A DNA stretch of 64,000 bases from an uncultured Collinsella sp. (lineage in GTDB: Bacteria; Actinomycetota; Coriobacteriia; Coriobacteriales; Coriobacteriaceae), in assembly GCA_900757495.1 (NCBI GenBank), contig CAAENX010000002.1, forward strand, positions 124,001-188,000, written 5' to 3'. Below are positions 1 through 7,457 of this stretch, piece after piece; position 1 is the first letter of the stretch, and every line of letters begins with the position of its first letter. A program made the translations under genes and the position numbers. The notes under the pieces are model-generated. The model ran no database searches and had not been told where the DNA came from. It was given only the letters and a program-made list of their open reading frames with translations.

Positions 1-1405
1 TAGGGACCTTTTCGGCGATAGGACCTTCTTTGGGTTTTTGCTGAGCGGCGTCGTTGGGCTGAGTGTCTTGGTTGGATGCGGGCTCGGCGCTTTTGTCGCC
101 GGCACCGTTGTCCTTGGGCGGGGTTACGTTTTGGGCAAGCTCGGGGCGGAGCTGCTCGGTGCGGGCGGTGGCGATGCCTGCCCAGTTAAGCGGCGCGAAG
201 GCAAGTGCGGCGACGCATGCGGCGGCAAACGCGGGGAGCATCATGGCGGGCGCGAGGACGTGCTTTCTTGCCGTGCTGTCCTGTTGGGCCGGCTTGTGGG
301 ACCAAGGGCGTTCGACGAGGCGATTGAAAACCTCGGCTACCGCAAGGATCAGCACAAGCTGTAATACCTGCTCCCACCAGGCGATACGGGTAGTGCGGGT
401 TGCGGGGTTCATAAGGATGAGCAGTGGGTAGTGCACCAGATAGACCGAGAACGAACGCTGGCCCAGCCAGACGAGCGGCTTGACCGACAACAGACGACGC
501 ACGATACATTCCGTGTTTTGCACACAGATGATAAGGAGCCCAGTGAGCAGGGCGAGCAGCAAAAAGCCACCGCGGTAGAGCAGGGGGTTCTCTCCGGTCA
601 GCGTGAACGCGCCGACTATGACGACAGCGAGCCACGCGACGGAGACCACGTTAACCTTCGAGATACCCTTGCTGGCGCCGGGGGTACGGGCGTCACCGCT
701 CAGCATCTCGCGCAGACGCGGCGCGGCGATGGCGGCTAAGGCTCCGCATAGAAGCTCGGCGGCACGGGCGTCGGTTCCGTAGTAGACGCGCGATGTGTCG
801 GCCATGGGGTCGAACATGAGGGCCATCGCTGCTGTTGATATAAGTATGAACGTGATCGTGACGCCGATAGCGGTGTTGCGCGACCTAGTTTTGCTACAGA
901 GCACCATAAGGATGAGCGGCCATACCAGATAGAACTGCATCTGGACGCCGCAGAACCACAGGTGCGTGAGCGGCGAGGGGAGTCCTGCGGCGGCAAAATA
1001 CGAGACGTTGCGAAAGATATAGAACCAGTTGCTCAAAAAGAGTGCCGATGGCAGGGCGTCCTGCTGCACCTTAGGCAGCAGGCTCGGAGCCGCGATATAG
1101 GTGGCCACGGCGGTAAGCGCGATGGTTACAAGAATCGGTGGCATAAGGCGCGTGACGCGGCGGCAGATATAGCGCGGGTATGAGAACCCGTCGCGTGCCG
1201 TTGCTCGCATAATGCTTTTGGTGGCGAGATAGCCACTCAGCGTAAAGAAGAGTGTAACGCCCAAAAAACCGCCGGTCAGGCGGCTGGGACGAAGGTGATA
1301 TAGGACGACGCCGGCGATGGCGAGGGCGCGGAGCCCGTCGAGTGCGGCGATGCGTTGGCTGCGTTGAGGCGCGGCGTGTGCGGCGCCCGTGGGTGTGTTT
1401 TGCAT
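1..1405 (-). CDS. Membrane acyltransferase, OafA/YrhL type (acyltransferase 3 family), 3' end outside window
   Basis: Integral membrane acyltransferase that would transfer an acyl group, often acetyl, to a cell-surface glycan or lipid. The frame is open from ATG at 1405 to the window edge (468 codons seen). The N-terminus holds the family signature RIAALDGLRALAIAGVVLYH, followed by FFTLSGYLATK, and about ten hydrophobic segments follow (for example around FYLVWPLILMVL and WLAVVIVGAFTL). After the last membrane segment comes a Pro/Asp/Lys/Gln-rich linker (PPKDNGAGDKSAEP), as in members that carry an extracellular SGNH esterase domain, so such a domain probably lies beyond position 1. The start is set by GGAAAG eight bases upstream. 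A GAAACGTTTC palindrome lies about 145 bp upstream. Family call is firm; the substrate cannot be told. Confidence 0.9.
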   Translation of the reverse strand, partial: MQNTPTGAAHAAPQRSQRIAALDGLRALAIAGVVLYHLRPSRLTGGFLGVTLFFTLSGYLATKSIMRATARDGFSYPRYICRRVTRLMPPILVTIALTAVATYIAAPSLLPKVQQDALPSALFLSNWFYIFRNVSYFAAAGLPSPLTHLWFCGVQMQFYLVWPLILMVLCSKTRSRNTAIGVTITFILISTAAMALMFDPMADTSRVYYGTDARAAELLCGALAAIAAPRLREMLSGDARTPGASKGISKVNVVSVAWLAVVIVGAFTLTGENPLLYRGGFLLLALLTGLLIICVQNTECIVRRLLSVKPLVWLGQRSFSVYLVHYPLLILMNPATRTTRIAWWEQVLQLVLILAVAEVFNRLVERPWSHKPAQQDSTARKHVLAPAMMLPAFAAACVAALAFAPLNWAGIATARTEQLRPELAQNVTPPKDNGAGDKSAEPASNQDTQPNDAAQQKPKEGPIAEKVP

Positions 1406-1541
1406 CGTTCTTTCCTCCAATGTCGACCTAGCAGTCTAGCGCTCTGCGCGGACAAGGGAAGGGGGTTCGTGCGGTTGAACAACATGCCGAGCGGGCGATG
1501 TTTCGCTACGCAAAAGCCGCACCTGCGTTGATGCTCAGCTG

Positions 1542-1575
1542 CCTATGTAGAAACGTTTCGAAACCTCTACATAGG
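1542..1575. promoter_or_regulatory. Hairpin enclosing a LacI-type GAAACGTTTC palindrome
   Basis: CCTATGTAGA (1542-1551) and TCTACATAGG (1566-1575) are perfect inverted repeats. They overlap the perfect palindrome GAAACGTTTC at 1550-1559. The same ten bases occur at 2257-2266 upstream of the PTS EIIA gene. The form resembles LacI/CcpA-family operators. It sits upstream of the acyltransferase and downstream of the EIIA gene. There is no U-run, so a terminator is less likely. Confidence 0.5.
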
Positions 1576-1641
1576 TAAAAACAACAACACAGATGCGGCA
1601 AAGATGCACAGGCGTTTGGCCCGTTATGTGACAGCGGTCTG

Positions 1642-2205
1642 CTACTTGGTCTTGGCTACCAGCAGCGGGTCGCCCAGCTTGACGAGCGGGTTGCCGCCGA
1701 TAAGCGTACCGGACTCGCCGACATGGTCGATGCTCTTGAGGCGGTCGAGCTCGGAGACGATGACGGTCACGATGTCCTCGTGGCCGGCGGCCTTAATGGC
1801 GTCGCGGTCGAAGCTGATGAGCGGCTGGCCGGCCTTGACCTCATCGCCCATCTCAACAAAGCGGGCAAAACCCTTGCCGTTCATTTCCACGGTGCCCAGG
1901 CCAACATGGATGAACACGCGAAGACCGTCCTCGGTGATCATGCCGATGGAGTGGTTGGTGACGGTGGTGGCGCCGATGCGACCGTTGGCGGGCGCATAGA
2001 TGGTGCCAGTGATGGGCTCGATGCCGTAGCCCTGACCGAGCATGCCCGAGGCGATGGTCTCGTCGGGGACCTCGTCCAGGTTGACGAGCACGCCGTTGAC
2101 GGGGGCATAGATGACGCCTTCGCGGGTGGCGAAGCTTGCTGCGGGCGGAACGGACGCCTCGCCCGTCGAGGTGAAGGTGGACTTAAGCGAATCGAGCAGA
2201 CCCAT
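1642..2205 (-). CDS. PTS glucose-family EIIA component (Crr-like, stand-alone)
   Basis: Soluble phosphocarrier of the sugar phosphotransferase system. It takes phosphate from HPr and passes it to an EIIB domain. The 187-residue protein has the EIIA-Glc fold pattern APVNGVLVNLDEVPDETIAS, then TNHSIG with His85 and VFIHVGLGTVEMNG with His100; the second is the phosphorylated residue by family analogy. The start is taken at ATG 2205 because GGAGG lies six bases before it; a TTG twelve bases further out is inside that ribosome site. No EIIB or EIIC is attached. An EIIC-only gene of the glucose superfamily occurs at 49.6 kb, but linking the two is a guess. A GAAACGTTTC palindrome lies about 50 bp upstream. 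Confidence 0.92.
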   Translation of the reverse strand: MGLLDSLKSTFTSTGEASVPPAASFATREGVIYAPVNGVLVNLDEVPDETIASGMLGQGYGIEPITGTIYAPANGRIGATTVTNHSIGMITEDGLRVFIHVGLGTVEMNGKGFARFVEMGDEVKAGQPLISFDRDAIKAAGHEDIVTVIVSELDRLKSIDHVGESGTLIGGNPLVKLGDPLLVAKTK

Positions 2206-2253
2206 AGTTGCCTCCAACGTATCAAGCGCGCATATCGCACGCGTGTAATGTAG

Positions 2254-2280
2254 CCGGAAACGTTTCGTATGTGTTTCCCG
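2254..2280. promoter_or_regulatory. LacI-type operator and inverted repeat upstream of EIIA gene
   Basis: The perfect palindrome GAAACGTTTC at 2257-2266 lies inside a wider imperfect inverted repeat, CCGGAAAC with GTTTCCCGG (2254-2280). It matches the ten bases at 1550-1559. The position, 50-60 bp before the EIIA start, suits an operator. The regulator is not in the window. Confidence 0.5.
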
Positions 2281-2452
2281 GCACGGTCAGCGCTCCTATT
2301 TTACGCTGTGAAACGATAGCGCTGAGCTGGGATTATGTGATATATCAGTTGAAGGTGAACTTATTGCGGGAGTGTTTCTGCGCCACGGGCTCAAGTGGGG
2401 TACGCTTGAGGGCGAAAAATGAGTGCGCATAATCTGCGCGAAGGGAGCACAT

Positions 2453-3355
2453 ATGATTGTCGAGAATCACGCACTGTGGGGCGAGGAGCCGACCGAGGAA
2501 TATCCGGCGACGTTTACGTATTTGGGTGCCGAGCCGCTGCCCGATAAACCGAATGGCCGTCGCCCTGCCGTGATTATCTGCGGCGGAGGCGCGTTTACGC
2601 ATATCGCTCCGCATGAGCAGGACCCGGTGGCGTTTGCATTTTTGGACCGGGGCTGCCAGGCCTTTGTGCTCAACTATGTGACGAGCGCCACGGGCGACGT
2701 GAGTTTTCCGCACCCGCAGGTGGACCTTGCCAAGATGGTTGCTACCGTGCGCGCCAACGCCGACGAGTGGCATGTCGATCCCAAGCGCGTGTGCATCGTG
2801 GGCTTCTCGGCGGGCGGCATGATTTGCGCTTCGCTGGCAACGCAGTGGAAGACTGGTCCCTTCGCGGGCCTGGCAGGGGCTCGTCCGGAGGATATTCGTC
2901 CCGACGCCGTGGTGCTGGGCTATCCGTTGCTCGACCTTGCCTATGTGCGTGATATGCAGACGCGCGACCCGCGCATCGACCTGCGCGTGCCCAAGACGGG
3001 TGGCAAGACGGGGCGCGATTTGCTCAACGACTATCTGTCGATGGTGACGGGCGGCGAGGCGACCGACGAGCACCTGGCCGACATCTGCCCCACCACGCAT
3101 GTTTCGCGCCAGATGCCCCCGACCTTTGTGTGGGGCGTTTCGGACGACAAGACGGCGCCGATTGCGCAGGTTTACCCGTTTGCGCAGCGCATGGCCGAGG
3201 AGGGTGTTGCATGCGAAATGCACGTCTTTGACCAGGGCGGTCACGGCCTTTCGCTCGGCAACGCCAATACCGCAGTCGACAACGAGGATAAACAAGTGGC
3301 GGTCCGTCCCTGGATCCGCCTAGCCTTCCGCTTCTTGGAGCGCCACGGCTTCTAG
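2453..3355 (+). CDS. Alpha/beta hydrolase, acetyl-xylan esterase / BD-FAE-like
   Basis: Serine hydrolase of about 300 residues, probably cytoplasmic since no signal peptide is visible. The oxyanion-hole region is VIICGGGAF, the nucleophile elbow is GFSAGG (Ser119), the acid is likely in VSDDKTAP and the base in GGHGLS. This arrangement is typical of BD-FAE/acetylxylan-esterase-like proteins that remove acyl groups from glycans. The true substrate is unknown. ATG 2453 is chosen over an upstream in-frame start at 2423 because AAGGGAG lies at 2441-2447. The gene converges on the GntR regulator gene and is followed at once by a 12-bp hairpin and a larger palindromic element. Confidence 0.85.
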   Translation: MIVENHALWGEEPTEEYPATFTYLGAEPLPDKPNGRRPAVIICGGGAFTHIAPHEQDPVAFAFLDRGCQAFVLNYVTSATGDVSFPHPQVDLAKMVATVRANADEWHVDPKRVCIVGFSAGGMICASLATQWKTGPFAGLAGARPEDIRPDAVVLGYPLLDLAYVRDMQTRDPRIDLRVPKTGGKTGRDLLNDYLSMVTGGEATDEHLADICPTTHVSRQMPPTFVWGVSDDKTAPIAQVYPFAQRMAEEGVACEMHVFDQGGHGLSLGNANTAVDNEDKQVAVRPWIRLAFRFLERHGF

Positions 3356-3382
3356 TTACGCGGTTTTACCAAACCGCGTAAC
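3355..3382. repeat. Perfect 12-bp inverted repeat after the hydrolase gene
   Basis: GTTACGCGGTTT (3355-3366) pairs perfectly with AAACCGCGTAAC (3371-3382) across a four-base loop and begins at the stop codon. No U-tract follows. It may protect the 3' end of the message or act as a weak terminator. Confidence 0.6.
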
Positions 3383-3395
3383 GGCTCGACGCTGC

Positions 3396-3494
3396 AAGCC
3401 CGCCAGAGCGGCAATCTGCCTTTCAACTTCGGCGGCATGACCAGAAGGTCAATGCCGCCTCGTTTCAAGGCACCTTGCTCGCTCTGACGGGCTT
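3396..3494. repeat. Nested palindromic element, family P1, copy 1
   Basis: This 99-nt element has an outer stem (AAGCCCGCCAGAGCG with CGCTCTGACGGGCTT, 14 of 15 pairs) and an inner stem (GGCGGCATGACC with GGTCAATGCCGCC). A second copy of 100 nt lies at 33562-33661. Conserved parts are CAGAGC, CAATCTG, TTCAA, GCATGACC-A-RAAGGTCAATGC, CACCTTG and GCTCTG. The arms differ between copies but stay complementary. It sits between two convergent genes. Confidence 0.7.
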
Positions 3495-3627
3495 TCGCTG
3501 TCTGTGCCAAAACATCGGCGTTGTCTTGGCTGCCAAAAGAATGATCCTTCGGGGACGGAGGAAAATGGATCAGTTTGGGCGGTGCTGGCGCCAAGGTTTA
3601 AGATTGATGTCGTCCCTTGTTGCTTTT

Positions 3628-4278
3628 CTACCAGACGGTGAACTGGGCGTTTTCCGTGTTCCAATGGACATCGCGAACGTAGTCGCGCACGCCCGTCGCA
3701 TCTCGTGCTTCGAACAACTCAAGAATATGAGCATGTTCGCTGTTGGCTTTATTGAGCAGTTTGCACGCCGTCTCTTGGTCGACAGTCTCGTAATCGCGCT
3801 TGATAAAGCAGCGCTCGAGTTGCGAGATCATGTCGCGCAGACGGTCGTTGCCGCAGCGGTTGAAGTACGTAAGGTGAAAGTCTCGCTGAATGTCGTCGTA
3901 CTTACGGATGAGGCCGCCTTGGATCGCGAGGTCCATGGAGCCGACGAGAAATTTAAGCTGCGTAATGTCATCGTCGGTTAGGTTCGGACAGGCGAGATAT
4001 GCGGCCTGCCCGTCGAGCGGCCCCATAATCTCAAAGACTTCAACGGCGTTTTGCTGATCGAACCCACGGACGCGGAATCCGCGGCGGGGGAGATTGTCCA
4101 GATAGCCGTCGCTTGCGAGCTGGATGAGCGCTTCGCGGACCGGCGTGCGCGACACGCCCATGGCATCGCAGATTGCCTGCTCGCTCAGCCGGTCGCCGGC
4201 GGACAACTCGCCGGCGTCAATACGGCTCGAAATATAGTCGTATACGTGGTCCTTCAGGGGCCTTCTGAGCGTTTCCAT
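3628..4278 (-). CDS. GntR-family transcriptional regulator (FadR/FCD subgroup)
   Basis: DNA-binding repressor or activator of 216 residues. The N-terminal winged helix covers residues 1-70 and shows the GntR pattern (AGDRLSEQAICDAMGVSRTP, VREAL, GYLDNLPRRGFRV). The C-terminal helical FCD ligand-binding domain follows, with RDFHLTYFNRCGN and NSEHAHILELFEARD, whose Asp/His residues usually bind a metal and a carboxylate ligand. It is divergent from the DDAH-like hydrolase and permease genes, which makes them the likely targets. An inverted repeat at 4426-4442 fits its operator. The start has AAGGAAC upstream. Confidence 0.93.
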   Translation of the reverse strand: METLRRPLKDHVYDYISSRIDAGELSAGDRLSEQAICDAMGVSRTPVREALIQLASDGYLDNLPRRGFRVRGFDQQNAVEVFEIMGPLDGQAAYLACPNLTDDDITQLKFLVGSMDLAIQGGLIRKYDDIQRDFHLTYFNRCGNDRLRDMISQLERCFIKRDYETVDQETACKLLNKANSEHAHILELFEARDATGVRDYVRDVHWNTENAQFTVW

Positions 4279-4425
4279 GAGCTTGTGTTCCTTAACGGTA
4301 TATTTCTAAAATTAAATACGTTTCGCTTGAATAGCTCAGTCGAATTATAGAACGACCAGCTAAATCGTGCTACTTTGCGCCGATAAGCAGGAATACGCTT
4401 ACCGAGGAATATCTACCGTTCGGGA

Positions 4426-4442
4426 TTGTATACAATATACAA
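4426..4442. promoter_or_regulatory. Probable GntR operator
   Basis: TTGTATA (4426-4432) and TATACAA (4436-4442) form a perfect inverted repeat with a three-base spacer. It lies in the divergent intergenic region between the GntR gene and the hydrolase gene. Its form matches the short palindromes bound by FCD-type GntR proteins. The assignment rests on position and symmetry. Confidence 0.55.
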
Positions 4443-4532
4443 AACAGCAAAGACACCCTAAGATAAAGCCATCGGAAGGAAGGCGGACGCAAGGAAGTCC
4501 GCTCAGTACTATGAGATCCAAGGAGGATCATC

Positions 4533-5309
4533 ATGACCAAGTTCAGCCACGTCATCATCCGCCGTCCCGGTAAGTCCCTGAGCAATGGCATCACGAGTGC
4601 CCCCGAGCTTGGCCAGCCCATCTACGAGCGCGCCATCGAGGAGCACTACGATTACGAGCACGCACTCGAGCAGTGCGGCGTGGACGTCTCGGTGCTGCCC
4701 GCCCTCGAGCAGTATCCCGACAGCTGCTTCGTCGAAGATCCGGCCGTTATCACTCGCTGTGGCGCCATCATTACCAACCCCGGCGCCGATAGCCGCAACG
4801 GCGAGAAGGACGAGATCGAGCCGGCCGTCCGTCGCTTCTTTGACGGCGAGCATGTCAAGCACATCGTTTCTCCGGGCACGCTCGACGGCGGCGACGTCAT
4901 GATGGTCGGCGACCACTTCTACGTCGGTCGCTCCGCTCGTACCAACGAAGAGGGCATCCGCCAGTTCTGCGAGATTCTCGAGGGCTGGGGCCTCGAGGGT
5001 TCCGAGGTGCCGCTGGAGGAGGTCCTGCACCTCAAGACGGGCGTCAACTACATCGAGGACAACAACATGCTTGTCTCCGGTGAGTTCATCGATAAGCCCG
5101 ACTTTGCCCAGTACAACAAGATCGTCGTGCCCGAGGACGAGGCTTACGGCGCCAACTGCATCTGGGTCAACGGTACGGTCATCGTTGCCGAGGGCTATCC
5201 GACCGTGCTCAAGGCCGTGCAGGATCTGGGCTACAAGACGCTCGTCGTCGACACCTCCGAGTATCGCAAGGTCGATGGCGGCCTTTCTTGCCTGTCGCTG
5301 CGCTTCTAA
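4533..5309 (+). CDS. Amidinohydrolase, dimethylarginine dimethylaminohydrolase (DDAH)-like
   Basis: Enzyme of the guanidino-group-modifying (pentein) superfamily that would hydrolyse arginine or a methylated or related guanidino compound to citrulline plus an amine. Length is 258 residues. Visible catalytic elements are SCFVEDP (acidic pair 68-69), TLDGGDV, VGRSARTN, VLHLKTG (His166) and the C-terminal GGLSCLSLRF with nucleophile Cys253. This size and Cys position fit DDAH rather than the larger arginine deiminase. A strong AAGGAGG precedes the start. The gene is followed by a terminator and then an arginine/ornithine-type permease, suggesting uptake and breakdown of an arginine-like substrate under GntR control. 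Substrate is not proven. Confidence 0.85.
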   Translation: MTKFSHVIIRRPGKSLSNGITSAPELGQPIYERAIEEHYDYEHALEQCGVDVSVLPALEQYPDSCFVEDPAVITRCGAIITNPGADSRNGEKDEIEPAVRRFFDGEHVKHIVSPGTLDGGDVMMVGDHFYVGRSARTNEEGIRQFCEILEGWGLEGSEVPLEEVLHLKTGVNYIEDNNMLVSGEFIDKPDFAQYNKIVVPEDEAYGANCIWVNGTVIVAEGYPTVLKAVQDLGYKTLVVDTSEYRKVDGGLSCLSLRF

Positions 5310-5344
5310 CGCGATAGCTGTAACAGTCTGATGATCGCTTGACC

Positions 5345-5386
5345 GATGGCCCGGCACCCGATTCGGGACGTCCGGGCCATCTTTCG
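5345..5386 (+). terminator. Rho-independent terminator after DDAH-like gene
   Basis: GATGGCCCGG and CCGGGCCATC (5345-5381) form a ten-pair stem followed by TTTCGTT. It lies between the hydrolase and permease genes, so permease expression may be partly uncoupled. Confidence 0.7.
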
Positions 5387-5418
5387 TTCGATCACATGAT
5401 GAAGGGGGTGCACATACA

Positions 5419-6882
5419 ATGGCCTCTAAAGCTCAAAACGACGAGATTATCGACCCTAATGGCCTCGATCTCTTTCGTCTGACCATGATGGTCATTACCG
5501 CCAGTATTTGTGGCGGCATCTTTTCGCTTGCCGGCGATATGGCAGCAGGCGGGGCAAATACCGGTGCGGTTATCGTCTCGTGGGGAATTTGCTTCATTGG
5601 CGTCTTTGCGCTGATGATGGTGTTCAACGGTTTGTCTCAGGCCCGTCCCGACCTGACCGGCGGCATCTATGCATACGCTGCGGCCGGTTTTGGCGATTAC
5701 ATTGGATTCAACTCCGCCTGGGGCTACTGGATCAGCGCATGTCTTTCCAACGTGAGCTTTGCGCTCTTGTTGTTTAGCGCGCTGGGCTATTTCTTCCCTG
5801 CGTTTGGCGCGGGTAACAACCTGCTTTCCATCGTCTGCGCCAGCGTGTTTTTGTGGTTCCTTACCGCCCTTGTGCTTCGTGGTGTTAAGGAGGCTGCGGG
5901 CATTAACACGATCGTCACGTTGGCGAAGCTGGTGCCGCTGGGGCTCTTTGTGCTGAGTATCGTGCTCCTGGGTAAGTTCAACGTCGATATCTTTATGGAC
6001 AACTTCTGGGGAGAGCCGGCTGGTCCTGGCTTTGGCGAGCAGGTTGTCTCGACCATGATCGCCCTTGTCTGGGTCTTCACGGGCATCGAGGGCGCTGTCG
6101 TTATCTCGGGCCGTGCTAAGTACGTGCGTGACGTCGGCCGCTCGACGGCGCTCGGATTTGCGGCCGTATTTACGCTGTATCTGATCATCTCGATGCTGTC
6201 TCTCGGCATTATGCCGCGCGAGGAGATGGCACAGCTCGCAACGCCCTCCATGGCGGGAATTCTCGAGTGCGCAATCGGTCCGGTTGGTGCTGCCATCGTA
6301 AACCTTGGCGTTATCCTCTCGCTGGTCGGCGCGCTGCTGGGCTACGTCATCATTGCGTCCGAGACGCCGTTTGAGGCGGCGCGTCAGGGCTCCTTCCCGC
6401 TGGCGTTTGCTAAGACGAACAAGCACGATGCCCCGGTGGTAACGGTTCTCGTAAGCTCCGGCATCACGCAGCTCTTCTTGATCGTGTCGTATGTGGCGGC
6501 GAGCACCTACCAGTTCTTCTATAGCTGCGCAGTCAATACGATCCTAGTTCCGTACGTGTGCTCGGCTGCCTATTACATGGTGATTGGTTGGAAGAAGGAG
6601 CATCTGGACGGGCCGCACGCGCCAAGCGTCGGCAAGGCGCGATTCTTCGGCACGCTCGGCTTCATCTACACATTGTTCCTTGTGTGGTCGACGGGTCTCC
6701 AGGGCGTCATGATCACGACGATCCTTTTTGCTCCGGCCATTCCCGTTTATATGCTGGGCGAGCGAGGCCGCGGTAAGCCGGTGCTTCCGCACCTGCACGA
6801 CAAGCTGATCGCAGCGGTGGTCATTGTCGTGGCGGCCATCTCGCTGTATCTGCACTTTGCCGGCATTGCGCCGATTGTCTAA
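5419..6882 (+). CDS. APC-superfamily basic amino acid / polyamine antiporter (ArcD-like)
   Basis: Integral membrane transporter of 487 residues with about 12-13 hydrophobic segments. The first helix has the APA motif MMVITASICGGIFSLAGD, and the early region GGIYAYAAAGFGDYIGFNSA is typical of arginine/ornithine and agmatine/putrescine antiporters. The conserved VFTGIEGAVVISGRA loop is present. It likely exchanges an arginine-type substrate for its product. It follows the DDAH-like gene and probably belongs to the same GntR-regulated unit. The ribosome site AAGGGGG is about eleven bases from the start, a little long. Exact substrate cannot be told. Confidence 0.88.
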   Translation: MASKAQNDEIIDPNGLDLFRLTMMVITASICGGIFSLAGDMAAGGANTGAVIVSWGICFIGVFALMMVFNGLSQARPDLTGGIYAYAAAGFGDYIGFNSAWGYWISACLSNVSFALLLFSALGYFFPAFGAGNNLLSIVCASVFLWFLTALVLRGVKEAAGINTIVTLAKLVPLGLFVLSIVLLGKFNVDIFMDNFWGEPAGPGFGEQVVSTMIALVWVFTGIEGAVVISGRAKYVRDVGRSTALGFAAVFTLYLIISMLSLGIMPREEMAQLATPSMAGILECAIGPVGAAIVNLGVILSLVGALLGYVIIASETPFEAARQGSFPLAFAKTNKHDAPVVTVLVSSGITQLFLIVSYVAASTYQFFYSCAVNTILVPYVCSAAYYMVIGWKKEHLDGPHAPSVGKARFFGTLGFIYTLFLVWSTGLQGVMITTILFAPAIPVYMLGERGRGKPVLPHLHDKLIAAVVIVVAAISLYLHFAGIAPIV

Positions 6883-6993
6883 GGCTATGGCGAGTTTCAT
6901 TGTTTGATAAGCCGGCGGGCATCGCGTGTCGGTGCTACTTGGCATTCCATAGCTGATGTGGGTCTCTATAACGTGCCTTTGGGAGCGCCCACC

Positions 6994-7033
6994 AAGCCCG
7001 TGCAGGTGACATTTGTTGCCAGCGCGGGCTTTT
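6994..7033 (+). terminator. Terminator after permease gene
   Basis: AAGCCCGTGC (6994-7003) pairs with GCGCGGGCTT (7022-7031) with one G-U pair, followed by TTTT. It lies about 110 bp after the permease stop. Confidence 0.6.
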
Positions 7034-7169
7034 GCAGTTGCGGCGAAATGCTGCCGGCAGCTGGGGACGTTCCTATTGTGCCGGCACCCTGGGACACTCC
7101 TTGGTTGTTTCGCATGCGACGAAGGAAAACGAATCATTTTGTCGAGGGAGGCGGGCGGCTGTTTCGGTC

Positions 7170-7287
7170 CTCGGGGAAACCATGTCCCGTTTCGGGCACA
7201 GATTCCGGGTCGCAGTTTCCCCGAGGGGCTCGATCGGGAAATTGCATCCCAGTCTGGGCGCGCAGAGTGGGACGCAGTTTCCCCGAG
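7170..7287. repeat. Repeated GTTTCCCCGAG units upstream of feoAB
   Basis: CGCAGTTTCCCCGAG occurs at 7211-7225 and again at 7273-7287, period 62 bp, each inside a longer similar unit beginning GGGTCGCAG or GGGACGCAG. An inverted copy, CTCGGGGAAAC, lies at 7170-7180. The rest of the 6883-7338 interval holds the permease terminator and no believable gene. Confidence 0.6.
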
Positions 7288-7338
7288 AGGTCTCATTGGG
7301 AAGCAATGGCCCGGAATCCCCTTGCACCGATCTGTCGA

Positions 7339-7410
7339 TTGAACATCGTTGCATGTTCGCGCTATCATGCATGGTTAAATTGGTTAGCCATGGCAAACGG
7401 TTAGCCAAGG
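7339..7410 (+). promoter_or_regulatory. Probable feoAB promoter with tandem operator-like repeats
   Basis: TTGAAC (7339-7344) and TATCAT (7363-7368) are 18 bases apart, a fair sigma-70 promoter. Downstream of it GGTTAGCCATGG (7382-7393) and GGTTAGCCAAGG (7399-7410) are direct repeats 17 bp apart. GGTTAG/TTAGCC elements recall DtxR/IdeR iron boxes, and a repressor at this place would block transcription when iron is plentiful. The regulator match is tentative. Confidence 0.45.
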
Positions 7411-7457
7411 TGAACATAAATGCAACGCCCTGTGGGCGCCGGGGGAGGAACACGGAC

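Noticed and set aside
3355..3382. Rho-independent terminator for the hydrolase gene
   Set aside because: The stem is perfect but no T-run follows on either strand, so it is listed only as an inverted repeat.
7170..7290. CRISPR array
   Set aside because: Only two or three imperfect units, one inverted, no regular spacers and no cas genes nearby.
7032..7457. N-terminal extension of the feoAB frame
   Set aside because: No ribosome site for the early starts, repetitive DNA, and the FeoA domain begins exactly after GTG 7458 with GGGGGAGG upstream.
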